From: Streptomyces sp. NBC_01591
GTDB lineage: Bacteria > Actinomycetota > Actinomycetes > Streptomycetales > Streptomycetaceae
Reading direction: 5' to 3'
Assembly: GCF_035918155.1 (NCBI RefSeq)
Contig: NZ_CP109327.1
Span: forward strand, 5,766,001-5,830,000
Length of the DNA: 64,000 nucleotides
Made by a program: the position numbers and the translations under genes. Below are positions 17,113 through 25,224 of the stretch, piece by piece; position 1 is the first letter of the stretch; each line of letters starts with the position of its first letter. Under the pieces are notes generated by a model. It ran no database searches. It was not told the origin of the DNA and saw nothing but the letters and a program-made list of their open reading frames with translations.

Positions 17113-17598
17113 GTGTTCAATGACATAGGCGCACTCGAGCTGGTGACGCTCGCGATTCTGGGCGTGCTGATCTTCGGCCCGGACAAGCTGCCGAAGGTTA
17201 TCCAGGACGCCTCGCGCTTCATCCGTAAGATCCGTGAATTCTCGGAGAGTGCCAAGGAGGACATCCGCACGGAGCTCGGTCCGGAGTTCAAGGACTTCGA
17301 GTTCGAGGACCTCAACCCCAAGACGTTCGTCCGCAAACAGCTCATGGACGGCAACGACGACCTGGGGCTGAAGGAGATCCGCGAGAGCTTCGACCTCCGC
17401 AAGGACCTGGCCGAGGTCACCGACGCGGTGAACGGCCGGGAGAGCAAGGACCTGGAGTCCGCGGACTCCAGGAGCAGCGTGTCGGGCGCCTCGGCGATCA
17501 CCGCGGCCAACGGCTCCGCCGGTGCTCCGGACCTGCTCAAGAAGCGTGACCAGCCCGGCAAGGACGATCGGCCGCCGTTCGACGCCGACGCCACCTGA
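17113..17598 (+). CDS. tatB: Sec-independent translocase subunit TatB
   Basis: The 161-residue protein has the TatA/B hairpin start: FNDIGALELVTLAILGVLIFGPDKLPKVI, with the short N-terminal helix, the Gly-Pro hinge after it, and an amphipathic helix (FIRKIREFSESAKEDIRTELGPEF). The glutamate in GALELV and the longer charged C-terminus favour TatB over TatA. It recognises twin-arginine precursors together with TatC. GTG at 17113 has AGGAG 7 nt upstream. The position after htrA is conserved (Rv1224). Confidence 0.93.
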   Translation: MFNDIGALELVTLAILGVLIFGPDKLPKVIQDASRFIRKIREFSESAKEDIRTELGPEFKDFEFEDLNPKTFVRKQLMDGNDDLGLKEIRESFDLRKDLAEVTDAVNGRESKDLESADSRSSVSGASAITAANGSAGAPDLLKKRDQPGKDDRPPFDADAT

Positions 17599-17718
17599 CC
17601 CCCCGCCAATCCCGGCTCGTCCGGACGGTATGGCTATTCTCCATCTGTCCGGTTGTGAGTACGCCCGTTGGGGGGCGGGCCGCTTCGGACCCAACGGATC
17701 GAGGAGGCGGCCGGGCAG

Positions 17719-18378
17719 ATGGAGACGACAAGTCGGGTGGGCGCGGAAGATGCGCCGGGCACAGTCACCGCAGAGGGGGTGCCGACGGCCCGGCGTACTG
17801 TCGACGGCTATCTGGCAGCCACGTTTCCCTGGTACGGACTGGACGAGGCCTTCACCGGGCCGCGCCGGCTGATGCAGGTGGGCACCGCGGCGGACGGCAC
17901 GGTGCAGCACGGTTCCATCGGGCACGGTGACGAACCGTCGGCCCGGGCCGACGCGGGCGCCGAGAAGCAACGGTTCGCCGTCGTCGTGTCGATGGCCAGC
18001 AGCCCGGTGCGGCACAGCGGTGACGGCACAGGAGTGCTGGACGCGACCACGGTGTCCTCCGCGGCCTGGCTGGCAGGGTCCGGCCTGCTCGCCTGTACGT
18101 GGCCGCCGCAGATGGACCACGCGCTGCGCGACGACTGGCTGGACCAGCAGACGGAGACGGCGTTCGAACTCGCCGACGACCTGGACGGCCCCGCGTGGTC
18201 GGTGCTGTCACTGCCGGTGGACGGTGTCCCCGTGCCGTTCCACTACCGCGAGTCCGAATTCGGCTGGGTACTGGCGGGATCGACGCACGGCGGGGTGCAC
18301 ATCGGGGCGTACGGGCGTGGGATGAGCGCGTACGGGCTGGGGTTCTCGGTGATCGGCGACATCACGACGTACGCGTAG
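17719..18378 (+). CDS. Conserved hypothetical protein
   Basis: I do not recognise this 219-residue protein. It contains RRTVDGYLAATFPWYGLDEAFTGPRRLMQVG, a central segment WLAGSGLLACTWPPQMDHALRDDWLDQQTETAFELADDLDGP, and a C-terminal beta-rich part FHYRESEFGWVLAGSTHGGVHIGAYGRG. No signal peptide or membrane helix is visible. ATG at 17719 is preceded by GAGGAGG 12 nt upstream. The last 13 bases including the stop (GACGTACGCGTAG) are duplicated 20 bp further on. It follows tatB and ends at a bidirectional terminator before mrp. Confidence 0.75.
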   Translation: METTSRVGAEDAPGTVTAEGVPTARRTVDGYLAATFPWYGLDEAFTGPRRLMQVGTAADGTVQHGSIGHGDEPSARADAGAEKQRFAVVVSMASSPVRHSGDGTGVLDATTVSSAAWLAGSGLLACTWPPQMDHALRDDWLDQQTETAFELADDLDGPAWSVLSLPVDGVPVPFHYRESEFGWVLAGSTHGGVHIGAYGRGMSAYGLGFSVIGDITTYA

Positions 18379-18424
18379 GACACAGACGTACGCGTAGTAC
18401 TGGGATACAAGCGCGCAGTGCGCA

Positions 18425-18452
18425 GCGGTGACCGGCCGGGGCCGGTCACCGC
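18425..18452. terminator. Bidirectional terminator
   Basis: A 13-bp perfect stem (18425-18437 with 18440-18452) around GG lies between the convergent hypothetical gene and mrp. Confidence 0.8.
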
Positions 18453-18460
18453 CCGCCGTT

Positions 18461-19594
18461 TCAGAACTTGTTGCGCGGGGTGATGCCCAGCGACATGCCG
18501 GACAGGCCGCGCTGACGGCCGCCCAGCTTGTCCGCGATGGTGCGCAGCGCCTTGCCGGCCGGGGAGTCGGGGTCGGACAGGACGACCGGCTTGCCCTCGT
18601 CGCCGCCCTCGCGCAGCCGTACGTCGATCGGGATGGAGCCGAGCACCGGTACCTCCGCGCCGACCGTCTTCGTCAGGCCCTCGGCGACCTTCCGGCCACC
18701 ACCGGTACCGAACACATCGACCATCTCGTCGCAGTGCGGGCACGGCATGCCCGACATGTTCTCGACGACGCCGACGATCTTCTGGTGGGTCTGTACGGCG
18801 ATCGAACCGGCCCGCTCGGCGACCTCGGCCGCCGCCTGCTGCGGGGTCGTGACGACCAGGATCTCGGCGTTCGGCACGAGCTGCGCCACCGAGATCGCGA
18901 TGTCGCCGGTGCCCGGCGGCAGGTCGAGCAGGAGGACGTCGAGGTCGCCCCAGTACACATCGGCGAGGAACTGCTGCAGTGCGCGGTGCAGCATCGGCCC
19001 GCGCCACACCACCGGGGCGTTGCCCGGGGTGAACATGCCGATGGAGATGACCTTCACACCGTGCGCCGACGGCGGCATGATCATGTTCTCGACCTGGGTC
19101 GGCTTGCCGTCCGCGCCGAGCATCCGCGGCACGCTGTGCCCGTAGATGTCCGCGTCCACGACACCGACCTTGAGGCCGTCGGCCGCCATCGCCGCCGCCA
19201 GGTTCACCGTCACGGACGACTTGCCGACGCCGCCCTTGCCGGACGCGACCGCGTAGACCCGGGTCAGCGAGCCGGGCTTGGCGAAGGGCACCTCGCGCTC
19301 CGCCGTGCCGCCGCGCAGCGAGGACGCGAGCTCCTTGCGCTGTTCGTCGCTCATCACGTCGAGCGTGACGTCGACCCGCGAGACGCCCTCGACGCGGGCG
19401 ACCGCGTCCGTCACGTTCTTGGTGATCGTCTCGCGCATCGGGCAGCCTGAGACCGTGAGATAGACCGTGACAGCGACCGCACCGTCAGCATCGATCTCGA
19501 CCGATTTCACCATGCCGAGTTCGGTGATCGGGCGGTGGATCTCCGGGTCGTTCACTGTCGCCAGTGCCTCAAGCACCGCGTCTTCCGTAGCCAT
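18461..19594 (-). CDS. mrp: Mrp/NBP35-family iron-sulfur carrier ATPase
   Basis: The 377-residue protein has an N-terminal DUF59/MIP18 domain (LEALATVNDPEIHRPITELGMV with the VSGCPM segment, Cys51) and a C-terminal deviant Walker P-loop ATPase (ASGKGGVGKSSVTVNLA at about 118-134, then DADIYGHSVPRMLG). The CPHC pair (MPCPHCDEM) is the expected bridging cluster site. It is a probable Fe-S assembly or transfer factor. No Shine-Dalgarno precedes the ATG at 19594, but TAACAT ends 7 nt before it, consistent with a leaderless message. The position matches Rv1229c. Confidence 0.93.
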   Translation of the reverse strand: MATEDAVLEALATVNDPEIHRPITELGMVKSVEIDADGAVAVTVYLTVSGCPMRETITKNVTDAVARVEGVSRVDVTLDVMSDEQRKELASSLRGGTAEREVPFAKPGSLTRVYAVASGKGGVGKSSVTVNLAAAMAADGLKVGVVDADIYGHSVPRMLGADGKPTQVENMIMPPSAHGVKVISIGMFTPGNAPVVWRGPMLHRALQQFLADVYWGDLDVLLLDLPPGTGDIAISVAQLVPNAEILVVTTPQQAAAEVAERAGSIAVQTHQKIVGVVENMSGMPCPHCDEMVDVFGTGGGRKVAEGLTKTVGAEVPVLGSIPIDVRLREGGDEGKPVVLSDPDSPAGKALRTIADKLGGRQRGLSGMSLGITPRNKF

Positions 19595-19601
19595 ACCGAC
19601 G

Positions 19602-19607
19602 ATGTTA
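19602..19607 (-). promoter_or_regulatory. -10 element of a leaderless mrp transcript
   Basis: TAACAT on the minus strand ends 7 nt before the mrp ATG. The -35 is not recognisable. Confidence 0.45.
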
Positions 19608-19639
19608 CGGCGCCTGCTGCTACGCGCGAGTAGCACCCG

Positions 19640-20197
19640 TCAGCGGTCTTCGTCACTCTCGGCCGGGACCAGGGCGTGCCGGTCGTCGAGGTCCTTCACG
19701 AGGTCCTCGAGCTCGGAGCGGATCCAGTCGCGGGTGGCGACCTCGCCGAGCCCCATCCGCAGTGCCGCGATCTCGCGGGTGAGGTACTCGGTGTCCGCGA
19801 TGGAGCGCTCGTTCTGCTTGCGGTCCTGCTCGTAGGTGACCCGGTCGCGGTCGGCCTGCCGGTTCTGCGCGAGCAGGATCAGCGGGGCCGCGTACGAGGC
19901 CTGGAGCGAGAGCATCAGCGTCAGGAAGATGAACGGGTACTGGTCGTACCGCCATGCCATCGGCGCAAAGATGTTCCACAGCACCCAGACGATGATGACC
20001 AGCGTCATCCAGGAGATGAAGCGCCAGGTGCCCAGGAAGCGGGCGATCCGCTCGGAGAACCGGCCGAACGTCTCGGGGTCGTACTCGGGCAGCAGCCGCC
20101 GCCGCGGGGCCTTCGGCTGGTCCAGCCGGGAACGGGGCGGGCGCGCGATGCCCGAGGCCCCCACCGGCGCCGCCTTCGAGCGGTCCTCAGCGACCAT
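19640..20197 (-). CDS. DUF1003 membrane protein
   Basis: The 185-residue protein has the DUF1003 core: ERIARFLGTWRFISWMTLVIIVWVLWN (first membrane helix), then YPFIFLTLMLSLQASYAAPLILLAQNRQADRDRV (second helix and charged loop), followed by a coiled-coil tail. The N-terminus is basic and cytoplasmic. The function is unknown. It overlaps the MgtE-like gene by 11 bp, so the two are translationally coupled. The pair together with corA nearby suggests a role in divalent-cation homeostasis (Rv1232c-Rv1234-Rv1239c order). Confidence 0.88.
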   Translation of the reverse strand: MVAEDRSKAAPVGASGIARPPRSRLDQPKAPRRRLLPEYDPETFGRFSERIARFLGTWRFISWMTLVIIVWVLWNIFAPMAWRYDQYPFIFLTLMLSLQASYAAPLILLAQNRQADRDRVTYEQDRKQNERSIADTEYLTREIAALRMGLGEVATRDWIRSELEDLVKDLDDRHALVPAESDEDR

Positions 20198-21461
20198 CGG
20201 CCACCCCCTCCTCGCTGTGGAAGTCCGTCTCCCGCCAGTCCTCGGGCAGCAGGTGGTCGAGCACGTCGTCGACCGTCACCGCGCCGAGCAGCGACCCGCT
20301 CTCGTCCACGACGGGTGCCGAGACCAGGTTGTACGCGGCCAGATAGCTCGTCACGGCCCGCAGCGGGGTGTCCGGCGTGAGGGGGACGAGATCGCTGTCG
20401 ACGATCGAGCTGACCAGGGCGTACGGCGGATCCCGCAGCAGCCGCTGGAAGTGCACGGTGCCCAGGTACTTGCCGGTCGGTGTCTCGTCGGGCGACCGGC
20501 ACACGTACACCTGGGCGGCGAGCGCCGGGGACAGGTCGGCCTGCCGGACCCGGGCGAGCGCGTCGGCGACCGTCGCGTCCGGCCGCAGGATGATCGGCTC
20601 GGTGGTCATCAGGCCGCCCGCGGTCCGCTCCTCGTACGACATGAGGCGCCGCACATCGGCCGCCTCGTCCGGCCGCATCAGCGTCAGCAGCCGCTCCTTG
20701 TCCTCTTCGGGGAGCTCGGACAGCAGGTCGGCCGCGTCGTCCGGGTCCATCGCCTCCAGGACATCGGCGGCGCGTTCCTCCTGGAGCTTGCCGATGATCT
20801 CCACCTGGTCGTCCTCGGGCAGCTCCTCCAGGACGTCGGCGAGCCGGTCGTCGTCGAGCGCGGCGGCGACCTCGGCCCGTCGTTTCGGTGACAGGTGGTG
20901 CAGCGCGTTGGCCACGTCCGTCGGGCGCAGCCGCTCGAACGTGGCGACCAGGGTCTCGGCGCCCTGCCCGACCTCCTCCAGCGAGAACCCGCTGACCGCC
21001 GACCACTCGACCGTCAGGGTCTCGCCCTTGCGGCGCAGCGCCCCGCCCTTGCCCTTGCGTACGAAGCACTTGTCGATCTCCCAGTCGCGGCGGGCCGGGA
21101 GCTGGTGGATGGAGACGTCGAGGACGGTGACCTCCTCGCCGGTCTCCACGAGGCGGACCCGCCGGTCGAGGAATTCGCCGAGCACCAGGCGTTCGGTGGG
21201 CCGCTGTTCGAAGCGCCGCATGTTGACCACGCCGGTGGTGATGACCTGGCCGGACTCGATCCCGGTGACCCGGGTCATCGGGAGGAAGATCCGGCGGCGG
21301 CTGAGCACTTCGACGACGAGCCCGAGCAGCCGCGGCGGCCTGCCGCCGACCCGGAGCATCGCGACCAGATCGCGGACACGGCCCACCTGGTCGCCGTTGG
21401 GGTCGAAGACCGGGACGCCGGCGAGGTGGGAGACGAACACCCGGGGGGCGCCTGCCGCCAT
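20187..21461 (-). CDS. Soluble MgtE-N/CBS protein with PRC-barrel-like N-terminus
   Basis: The 424-residue protein opens with a PRC-barrel-like repeat (VFVSHLAGVPVFDPNGDQVGRVRDLVAML and a second copy near FLDRRVRLVETGEEVTVLD), continues with the MgtE N-terminal superhelix (LPEDDQVEIIGKLQEERAADVLEAMDPDDAADLLSELPEED) and ends with two CBS domains (GGLMTTEPIILRPDATVADAL and PLRAVTSYLAAYNLVSAPVVDESGSLLGAVTVDDVLDHLL). The channel-forming transmembrane domain of true MgtE is absent, so it cannot transport by itself. It is a candidate Mg2+/nucleotide sensor. ATG at 21461 has GAAGGAGGC 6 nt upstream. Confidence 0.88.
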   Translation of the reverse strand: MAAGAPRVFVSHLAGVPVFDPNGDQVGRVRDLVAMLRVGGRPPRLLGLVVEVLSRRRIFLPMTRVTGIESGQVITTGVVNMRRFEQRPTERLVLGEFLDRRVRLVETGEEVTVLDVSIHQLPARRDWEIDKCFVRKGKGGALRRKGETLTVEWSAVSGFSLEEVGQGAETLVATFERLRPTDVANALHHLSPKRRAEVAAALDDDRLADVLEELPEDDQVEIIGKLQEERAADVLEAMDPDDAADLLSELPEEDKERLLTLMRPDEAADVRRLMSYEERTAGGLMTTEPIILRPDATVADALARVRQADLSPALAAQVYVCRSPDETPTGKYLGTVHFQRLLRDPPYALVSSIVDSDLVPLTPDTPLRAVTSYLAAYNLVSAPVVDESGSLLGAVTVDDVLDHLLPEDWRETDFHSEEGVADGR

Positions 21462-21487
21462 CGTGCGCCTCCTTCTTCCGTGTACGA

Positions 21488-21516
21488 CTTATCCGGCTGG
21501 TCCGTTTGGCAGTCAA
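21488..21516 (-). promoter_or_regulatory. Promoter of the MgtE-like/DUF1003 operon
   Basis: TTGACT (21516-21511) and GATAAG (21493-21488) are separated by 17 nt on the minus strand, 27 bp from the ATG. This is one of the best housekeeping-type promoters in the window. Confidence 0.65.
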
Positions 21517-21664
21517 TCAACCGTTATGACGGGATCAGGCTAGCCCGTACCGCTCCGGGTTGCCCCGGCGAAGCCGTCCGTACGGTCCCTGCCGGAAGGC
21601 GTGTACGGCACAGGTACGCTGCCGTCTGCCACCCCCCGCGATGCAGATGAGAGGCAGTGCGCCC

Positions 21665-22429
21665 GTGACCTCTTCCGTTCCGCCCGTCCGGGCCCGACGC
21701 CGGACCGCTCTCGTCACCCTGCTCTGTGCGGGGCTGGTCACAGCCCTCACGGCGTGCGGCGGCGAGGATCCGGACAAGGGGACCAACGGCGTCGGCAAGC
21801 TGGACGCCACGGAGATCGAGAAGAAGGCACAGGGCGCGGCGGACTCCGCCGACGCGGTGCGCCTCGCCGGGACGCTGGTCAGCAAGGGCGGCACGTACAA
21901 GCTCAACATGCAGCTCAAGGAGAAGGGCGGCACCGGCTCCGTCGTCTCGAAGGACAGCACCTTCGAGCTGCTGCGGATCGGTGACGAGCTCTATCTGAAG
22001 GCGGACTCCGGGTTCTGGAACCACGAGGAGGAGTCCGGCGCCGACAGCGCGGCGGGCGGCGCGGCCGCGGACAAGCTCCAGAACAAGTACGTCAAGGTGC
22101 CCCAGGACGACCCCACGTACAAGCAGCTGCGCGGCTTCACGGACAAGAAGACCCTGCTCGACGGGATGCTCACGCTCCACGGCACCCTCAACAAGGGCGA
22201 CCGGGAGGAGGTCGGCGCGACCCGGACCGTCCAGATCATGGGCGGCAAGGGCGAGGGCGGCACGCTCGACGTCTCGCTGGAGGGCAAGGCGTATCCCCTG
22301 CGATTCGCGCGCGGTGGCGGCGGGGGCACCGTCACCCTGTCGGACTGGGGCAAGGACTTCGCCCTGGAGGCGCCGCCGCAGGTGGACACGGTCGATTACG
22401 GGAAGCAGCTGCCCAGGACGTCGTCCTGA
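21665..22429 (+). CDS. Secreted lipoprotein, LppX/LprAFG-like
   Basis: The 254-residue protein has a lipoprotein signal: RARRRTALVTLLCAGLVTALTAC, with LTAC as the lipobox. The mature domain alternates short strands (VRLAGTLVSKGGTYKLNMQLKEKGGTGSVVSKDSTFELLRIGDELYLKAD) in the manner of LppX/LprG-type lipid-binding lipoproteins, ending in TVTLSDWGKDFALEAPP. The fold assignment is an inference from the strand pattern. GTG at 21665 has GAGAGG about 10 nt upstream. The ATG codons at 21641 and 21647 lack a Shine-Dalgarno. It is divergent from the MgtE-like gene. Confidence 0.75.
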   Translation: MTSSVPPVRARRRTALVTLLCAGLVTALTACGGEDPDKGTNGVGKLDATEIEKKAQGAADSADAVRLAGTLVSKGGTYKLNMQLKEKGGTGSVVSKDSTFELLRIGDELYLKADSGFWNHEEESGADSAAGGAAADKLQNKYVKVPQDDPTYKQLRGFTDKKTLLDGMLTLHGTLNKGDREEVGATRTVQIMGGKGEGGTLDVSLEGKAYPLRFARGGGGGTVTLSDWGKDFALEAPPQVDTVDYGKQLPRTSS

Positions 22430-22459
22430 GCGCGGACCGCGCCGCTTGGCCCCGCCCGG

Positions 22460-22987
22460 TCAGCCTTTGTTCTTGCGCCCCTGCTTCAGCAGCCGCGGCA
22501 GCCCCGCGGGCACCGGCCGCCGTGTGGTCGCGGACGTCGGCAGGGGCGCCGCGGCCAGGGAGCCGTCCGGCAGCTCGGTACGGAACTCACCGGGCGTCAG
22601 CCGCAGCACCCGGCACTCGCGCGCCCACCGCTCCGTCATCCGCTCGGCGTCCGGAGCGTTCAGCCGCTTGCCCTTGAGCTCGGCGACCGCGGCCTCCCAT
22701 TCCTCGGAATGCGGCGCGAGCTCCGTCACGGCGGCCGTCCAGGCGACCAGCCGACCGCCCTTGTCCTTGCTGCGCACGGTCACCTCGGCGGCGGACCCGT
22801 CGGTGAGCCCGGCCGGGAACGGCTGCTCGCCGGGGCCGTCCCCGACCAGATGAGCCGCGCCCTCGTGCCATACGTGCCACAGCGCCCGCGCGGGCCCGGT
22901 GCCCCGCACCCAGATGAGGCCGGACTTCTTGGTGGCCTCCTCGACGAGAGCCAGGCCCAGTGGCACGTCAGCGGCAGCAGCAGTCAT
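22460..22987 (-). CDS. Conserved hypothetical protein
   Basis: I do not recognise this 175-residue cytosolic protein. The N-terminal half (VPLGLALVEEATKKSGLIWVRGTGPARALWHVWHEGAAHLVGDGPGEQPFPAGL) has the strand order of split-barrel PNPOx-like proteins, and the tail is basic (RRPVPAGLPRLLKQGRKNKG). No catalytic or metal-binding motif is visible. It lies 33 bp upstream of, and in the same direction as, no close partner: corA begins beyond it and reads toward it, so corA and this gene probably share a transcript. Confidence 0.7.
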   Translation of the reverse strand: MTAAAADVPLGLALVEEATKKSGLIWVRGTGPARALWHVWHEGAAHLVGDGPGEQPFPAGLTDGSAAEVTVRSKDKGGRLVAWTAAVTELAPHSEEWEAAVAELKGKRLNAPDAERMTERWARECRVLRLTPGEFRTELPDGSLAAAPLPTSATTRRPVPAGLPRLLKQGRKNKG

Positions 22988-23020
22988 GCCCGAACTCTAT
23001 TGGACCGGCCGGGGAGGGCG

Positions 23021-24136
23021 TCAGAGCCAGCCGTTGCGCTTGAGCGTGCGGTGGATGGAGAAGCAGACCACGCCGATGACGCCCAGCACCATCGGGTAGC
23101 CGTACCGCCAGCCCAGCTCGGGCATGTGCTTGAAGTTCATGCCGTAGACGCCGCAGATCATCGTCGGTACGGCGACGATCGCCGCCCAGGACGTGATCTT
23201 GCGCATGTCCTCGTTCTGCGCGACCGTCGCCTGCGCCAGGTTGGCCTGGAGGATCGAGTTCAGCAGCTCGTCGAAGCCGACGACCTCCTCGTGCACCCGC
23301 GCCAGGTGGTCGGCGACGTCACGGAAGTACTTCTGGATGTCGGGGTCGATCAGCCGCATGGGCCGCTCGCTCAGCAGCTGCATCGGCCGCAGCAGCGGCG
23401 ACACCGCCCGCTTGAACTCCAGGACCTCACGCTTCAGCTGGTAGATCCGGCCCGCTTCCGAGCCGCGCGAGCTGCCCTTCGCCGGGGCGGAGAAGACCTC
23501 GATCTCCACCTCGTCGATGTCGTCCTGGACGGCCCCGGCCACCGCGATGTAGCCGTCCACGACGTGGTCGGCGATGGAGTGCAGCACCGCGGACGGGCCC
23601 TTGGCGAGCAGCTCGGGGTCGTCCTGCAGCCGGTGCCGCAGCGCGCGCAGCGAGCCGTGGCCGCCGTGCCGCACGGTGATGACGAAGTCCCGGCCGGTGA
23701 AGCACATCACCTCGCCGGTCTCCACCACCTCGCTGGTGGCGGTGAGTTCGGTGTGCTCGACGTAGTGGATGGTCTTGAAGACGGTGAAGAGCGTGTCGTC
23801 GTACCGCTCCAGCTTCGGCCGCTGGTGGGCGTGGACCGCGTCCTCGACGGCCAGCGGGTGCAGCCCGAACTCCCGGGCGATACCGGCGAATTCCTCCTCG
23901 GTCGGCTCGTGCAGGCCGATCCAGGCGAAGCCGCCCTCCTCCCGCACCTGGAGCATCGCCTCGTGCGGCGTGCGGCAGGTGCCGCTCTCCAGGCGCCGGC
24001 CGTCGCGGTAGACCGCGCAGTCGACGACCGCGCTGGAGGCGGAGGGGTCACGGGTGGCGTCGTAACTGTTGTGCAGGGCGTTGCCCTTGCGCAGGGACGG
24101 GCGCACGGCGGCGCGCAGGTCGCGGATCATCGACAT
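23021..24136 (-). CDS. corA: CorA-family Mg2+/Co2+ channel
   Basis: The 371-residue protein has the CorA layout: a cytoplasmic alpha/beta domain (about 1-240), a long stalk helix, and two C-terminal membrane helices separated by the GMN selectivity loop (ICGVYGMNFKHMPELGW). The basic end FSIHRTLKRNGWL is typical. It mediates Mg2+ uptake. ATG at 24136 (MSMIRDL) has AAGGAGCC 5 nt upstream. A Met five codons earlier lacks spacing. A leader of more than 100 nt with a hairpin at 24191-24208 may exist. Confidence 0.93.
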   Translation of the reverse strand: MSMIRDLRAAVRPSLRKGNALHNSYDATRDPSASSAVVDCAVYRDGRRLESGTCRTPHEAMLQVREEGGFAWIGLHEPTEEEFAGIAREFGLHPLAVEDAVHAHQRPKLERYDDTLFTVFKTIHYVEHTELTATSEVVETGEVMCFTGRDFVITVRHGGHGSLRALRHRLQDDPELLAKGPSAVLHSIADHVVDGYIAVAGAVQDDIDEVEIEVFSAPAKGSSRGSEAGRIYQLKREVLEFKRAVSPLLRPMQLLSERPMRLIDPDIQKYFRDVADHLARVHEEVVGFDELLNSILQANLAQATVAQNEDMRKITSWAAIVAVPTMICGVYGMNFKHMPELGWRYGYPMVLGVIGVVCFSIHRTLKRNGWL

Positions 24137-24552
24137 GGCTGGCTCCTTCACGGAGGGCCGTCGTCGGGCACGTGGAACAGCCCGGAATGGGGACGTGTGC
24201 TCACGTCCGCAAAGCGGGCGGCACCGCGGCGGCGCGATGACGGCGTTCGCTACAGACAGGCAAAAAAGGAGTGCTCTTCCGTCGTGCGCAAAGCCATGGG
24301 CCTCGACCGGGAGGCTCGGGAGGCTTCAGATCACCAGGAAAGGTGGAGGGCGGAAGAGCGGTTGGTACTGCACGATCGACTTCGATCCATTGCAGCCCCA
24401 CCTCCTCCAGCCGGTCCCCCTTGGGGGATGACGTGTCGTCGGGGCTGAGAGCGACGCTTCTGCGTGCTGCCCCGACCAGCGGCCAAGACTATCAGCCGAC
24501 TGACGGCCAATCCCTTACTTTGCCCGTTCCATACGCGTCCTATGCTCGCGGG
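24137..24552. other. Gene-free divergent region between corA and the SUFU gene
   Basis: This 416-bp stretch holds the corA leader on the minus strand, with a 7-bp hairpin (GGACGTG at 24191, CACGTCC at 24202), and near its right end a plus-strand TTTGCC-N16-TATGCT promoter (24519-24546) ending 6 nt before the SUFU ATG. A short A-run (CAAAAAAGG) lies near 24263. I see no known riboswitch consensus. The long plus-strand frame across it has no ribosome-binding site and is not called. Confidence 0.5.
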
Positions 24553-25137
24553 ATGGGAGAAATTCTTGCTCTGGTCGAGGCCCGGCTGCTCACGGCCCTC
24601 GGTGAACCGGACGCGCGCGCCGCAGTGACGTTTCTGGGTACGGACCGGATCGAAGTGCTCCGCTTCGTCGACGGCGATGTGGTGCGCTACGCCACGCTCG
24701 GTATGTCGGCCCAGCCGATGGCCGACCCGACCGTGGCACTCGTCGACCCGGTGAAGGGCCCGCGCGCCGAACTGGTCCTCTCCGTGCGCGCCGGACTCGC
24801 CGACACCGACAAGGTGCTGCGCCCGCTCGCCGTGCTGGCGGCCACCCCGCAGGTCGAGGGGGTGATCGTGGCGCCGGGGGCCTCGCTGGACGTCGGCGAG
24901 CCGCTGTGGCCCGGGGCGCCGTTCAGCTCCGTGCTGGTCGCCGAGCCGGGGGGCCTGGTGGAGGACCTGGAGCTGGACGACCCGATGGATCCGGTGCGGT
25001 TCCTGCCGCTGCTGCCGATGACGCACAACGAGGCCGCGTGGAAGCGGGTCAGGGGTGCGCAGGAGCTCCAGGAGCGGTGGCTCTCGAACGGTACGGACCT
25101 GCGCGATCCGCTGCGTGGCTCCGTAACCCTGGACTGA
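24553..25137 (+). CDS. Suppressor-of-fused (SUFU) domain protein
   Basis: The 194-residue protein matches bacterial SUFU-domain proteins: the N-terminal FLGTDRIEVLRFVDGDVVRYATLGMS, then the PRAELVLSVRAG strand, VIVAPGASLDVGEPLWPGAPFSSVLV, and FLPLLPMTHNEAAWKRVRGAQELQERW at the end. Some bacterial members serve as immunity proteins against toxins, but no toxin gene is next to it and the molecular role is unknown. The ATG lacks a Shine-Dalgarno and has TATGCT 6 nt upstream, so the message is probably leaderless. It is convergent with the MFS gene. Confidence 0.8.
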   Translation: MGEILALVEARLLTALGEPDARAAVTFLGTDRIEVLRFVDGDVVRYATLGMSAQPMADPTVALVDPVKGPRAELVLSVRAGLADTDKVLRPLAVLAATPQVEGVIVAPGASLDVGEPLWPGAPFSSVLVAEPGGLVEDLELDDPMDPVRFLPLLPMTHNEAAWKRVRGAQELQERWLSNGTDLRDPLRGSVTLD

Positions 25138-25162
25138 TCCCCGCCACCGGAGGCATGGGAAA

Positions 25163-25202
25163 GCCCCGCCTCGCGGCCAGGAGGGAGAGCCGCGGGCGGG
25201 GC
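25163..25202. terminator. Bidirectional terminator
   Basis: Arms 25163-25177 and 25189-25202 pair over 14 bp with one bulge around an 11-nt loop, between the convergent SUFU and MFS genes. Confidence 0.75.
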
Positions 25203-25224
25203 GGTACGGGGACGGGTGGAGAGG

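Noticed and set aside
13540..18120. Minus-strand open frame of about 1526 codons
   Set aside because: It is the antisense of sigE, the anti-sigma, htrA and tatB genes, created by GC-rich third positions. It has no domains and its composition is unlike protein.
24137..24552. Mg2+ or other riboswitch in the corA leader
   Set aside because: Only one 7-bp hairpin is clear and no M-box, ykoK, ydaO or TPP consensus can be followed. A CTGAGA word at 24447 lacks the rest of a thi-box.
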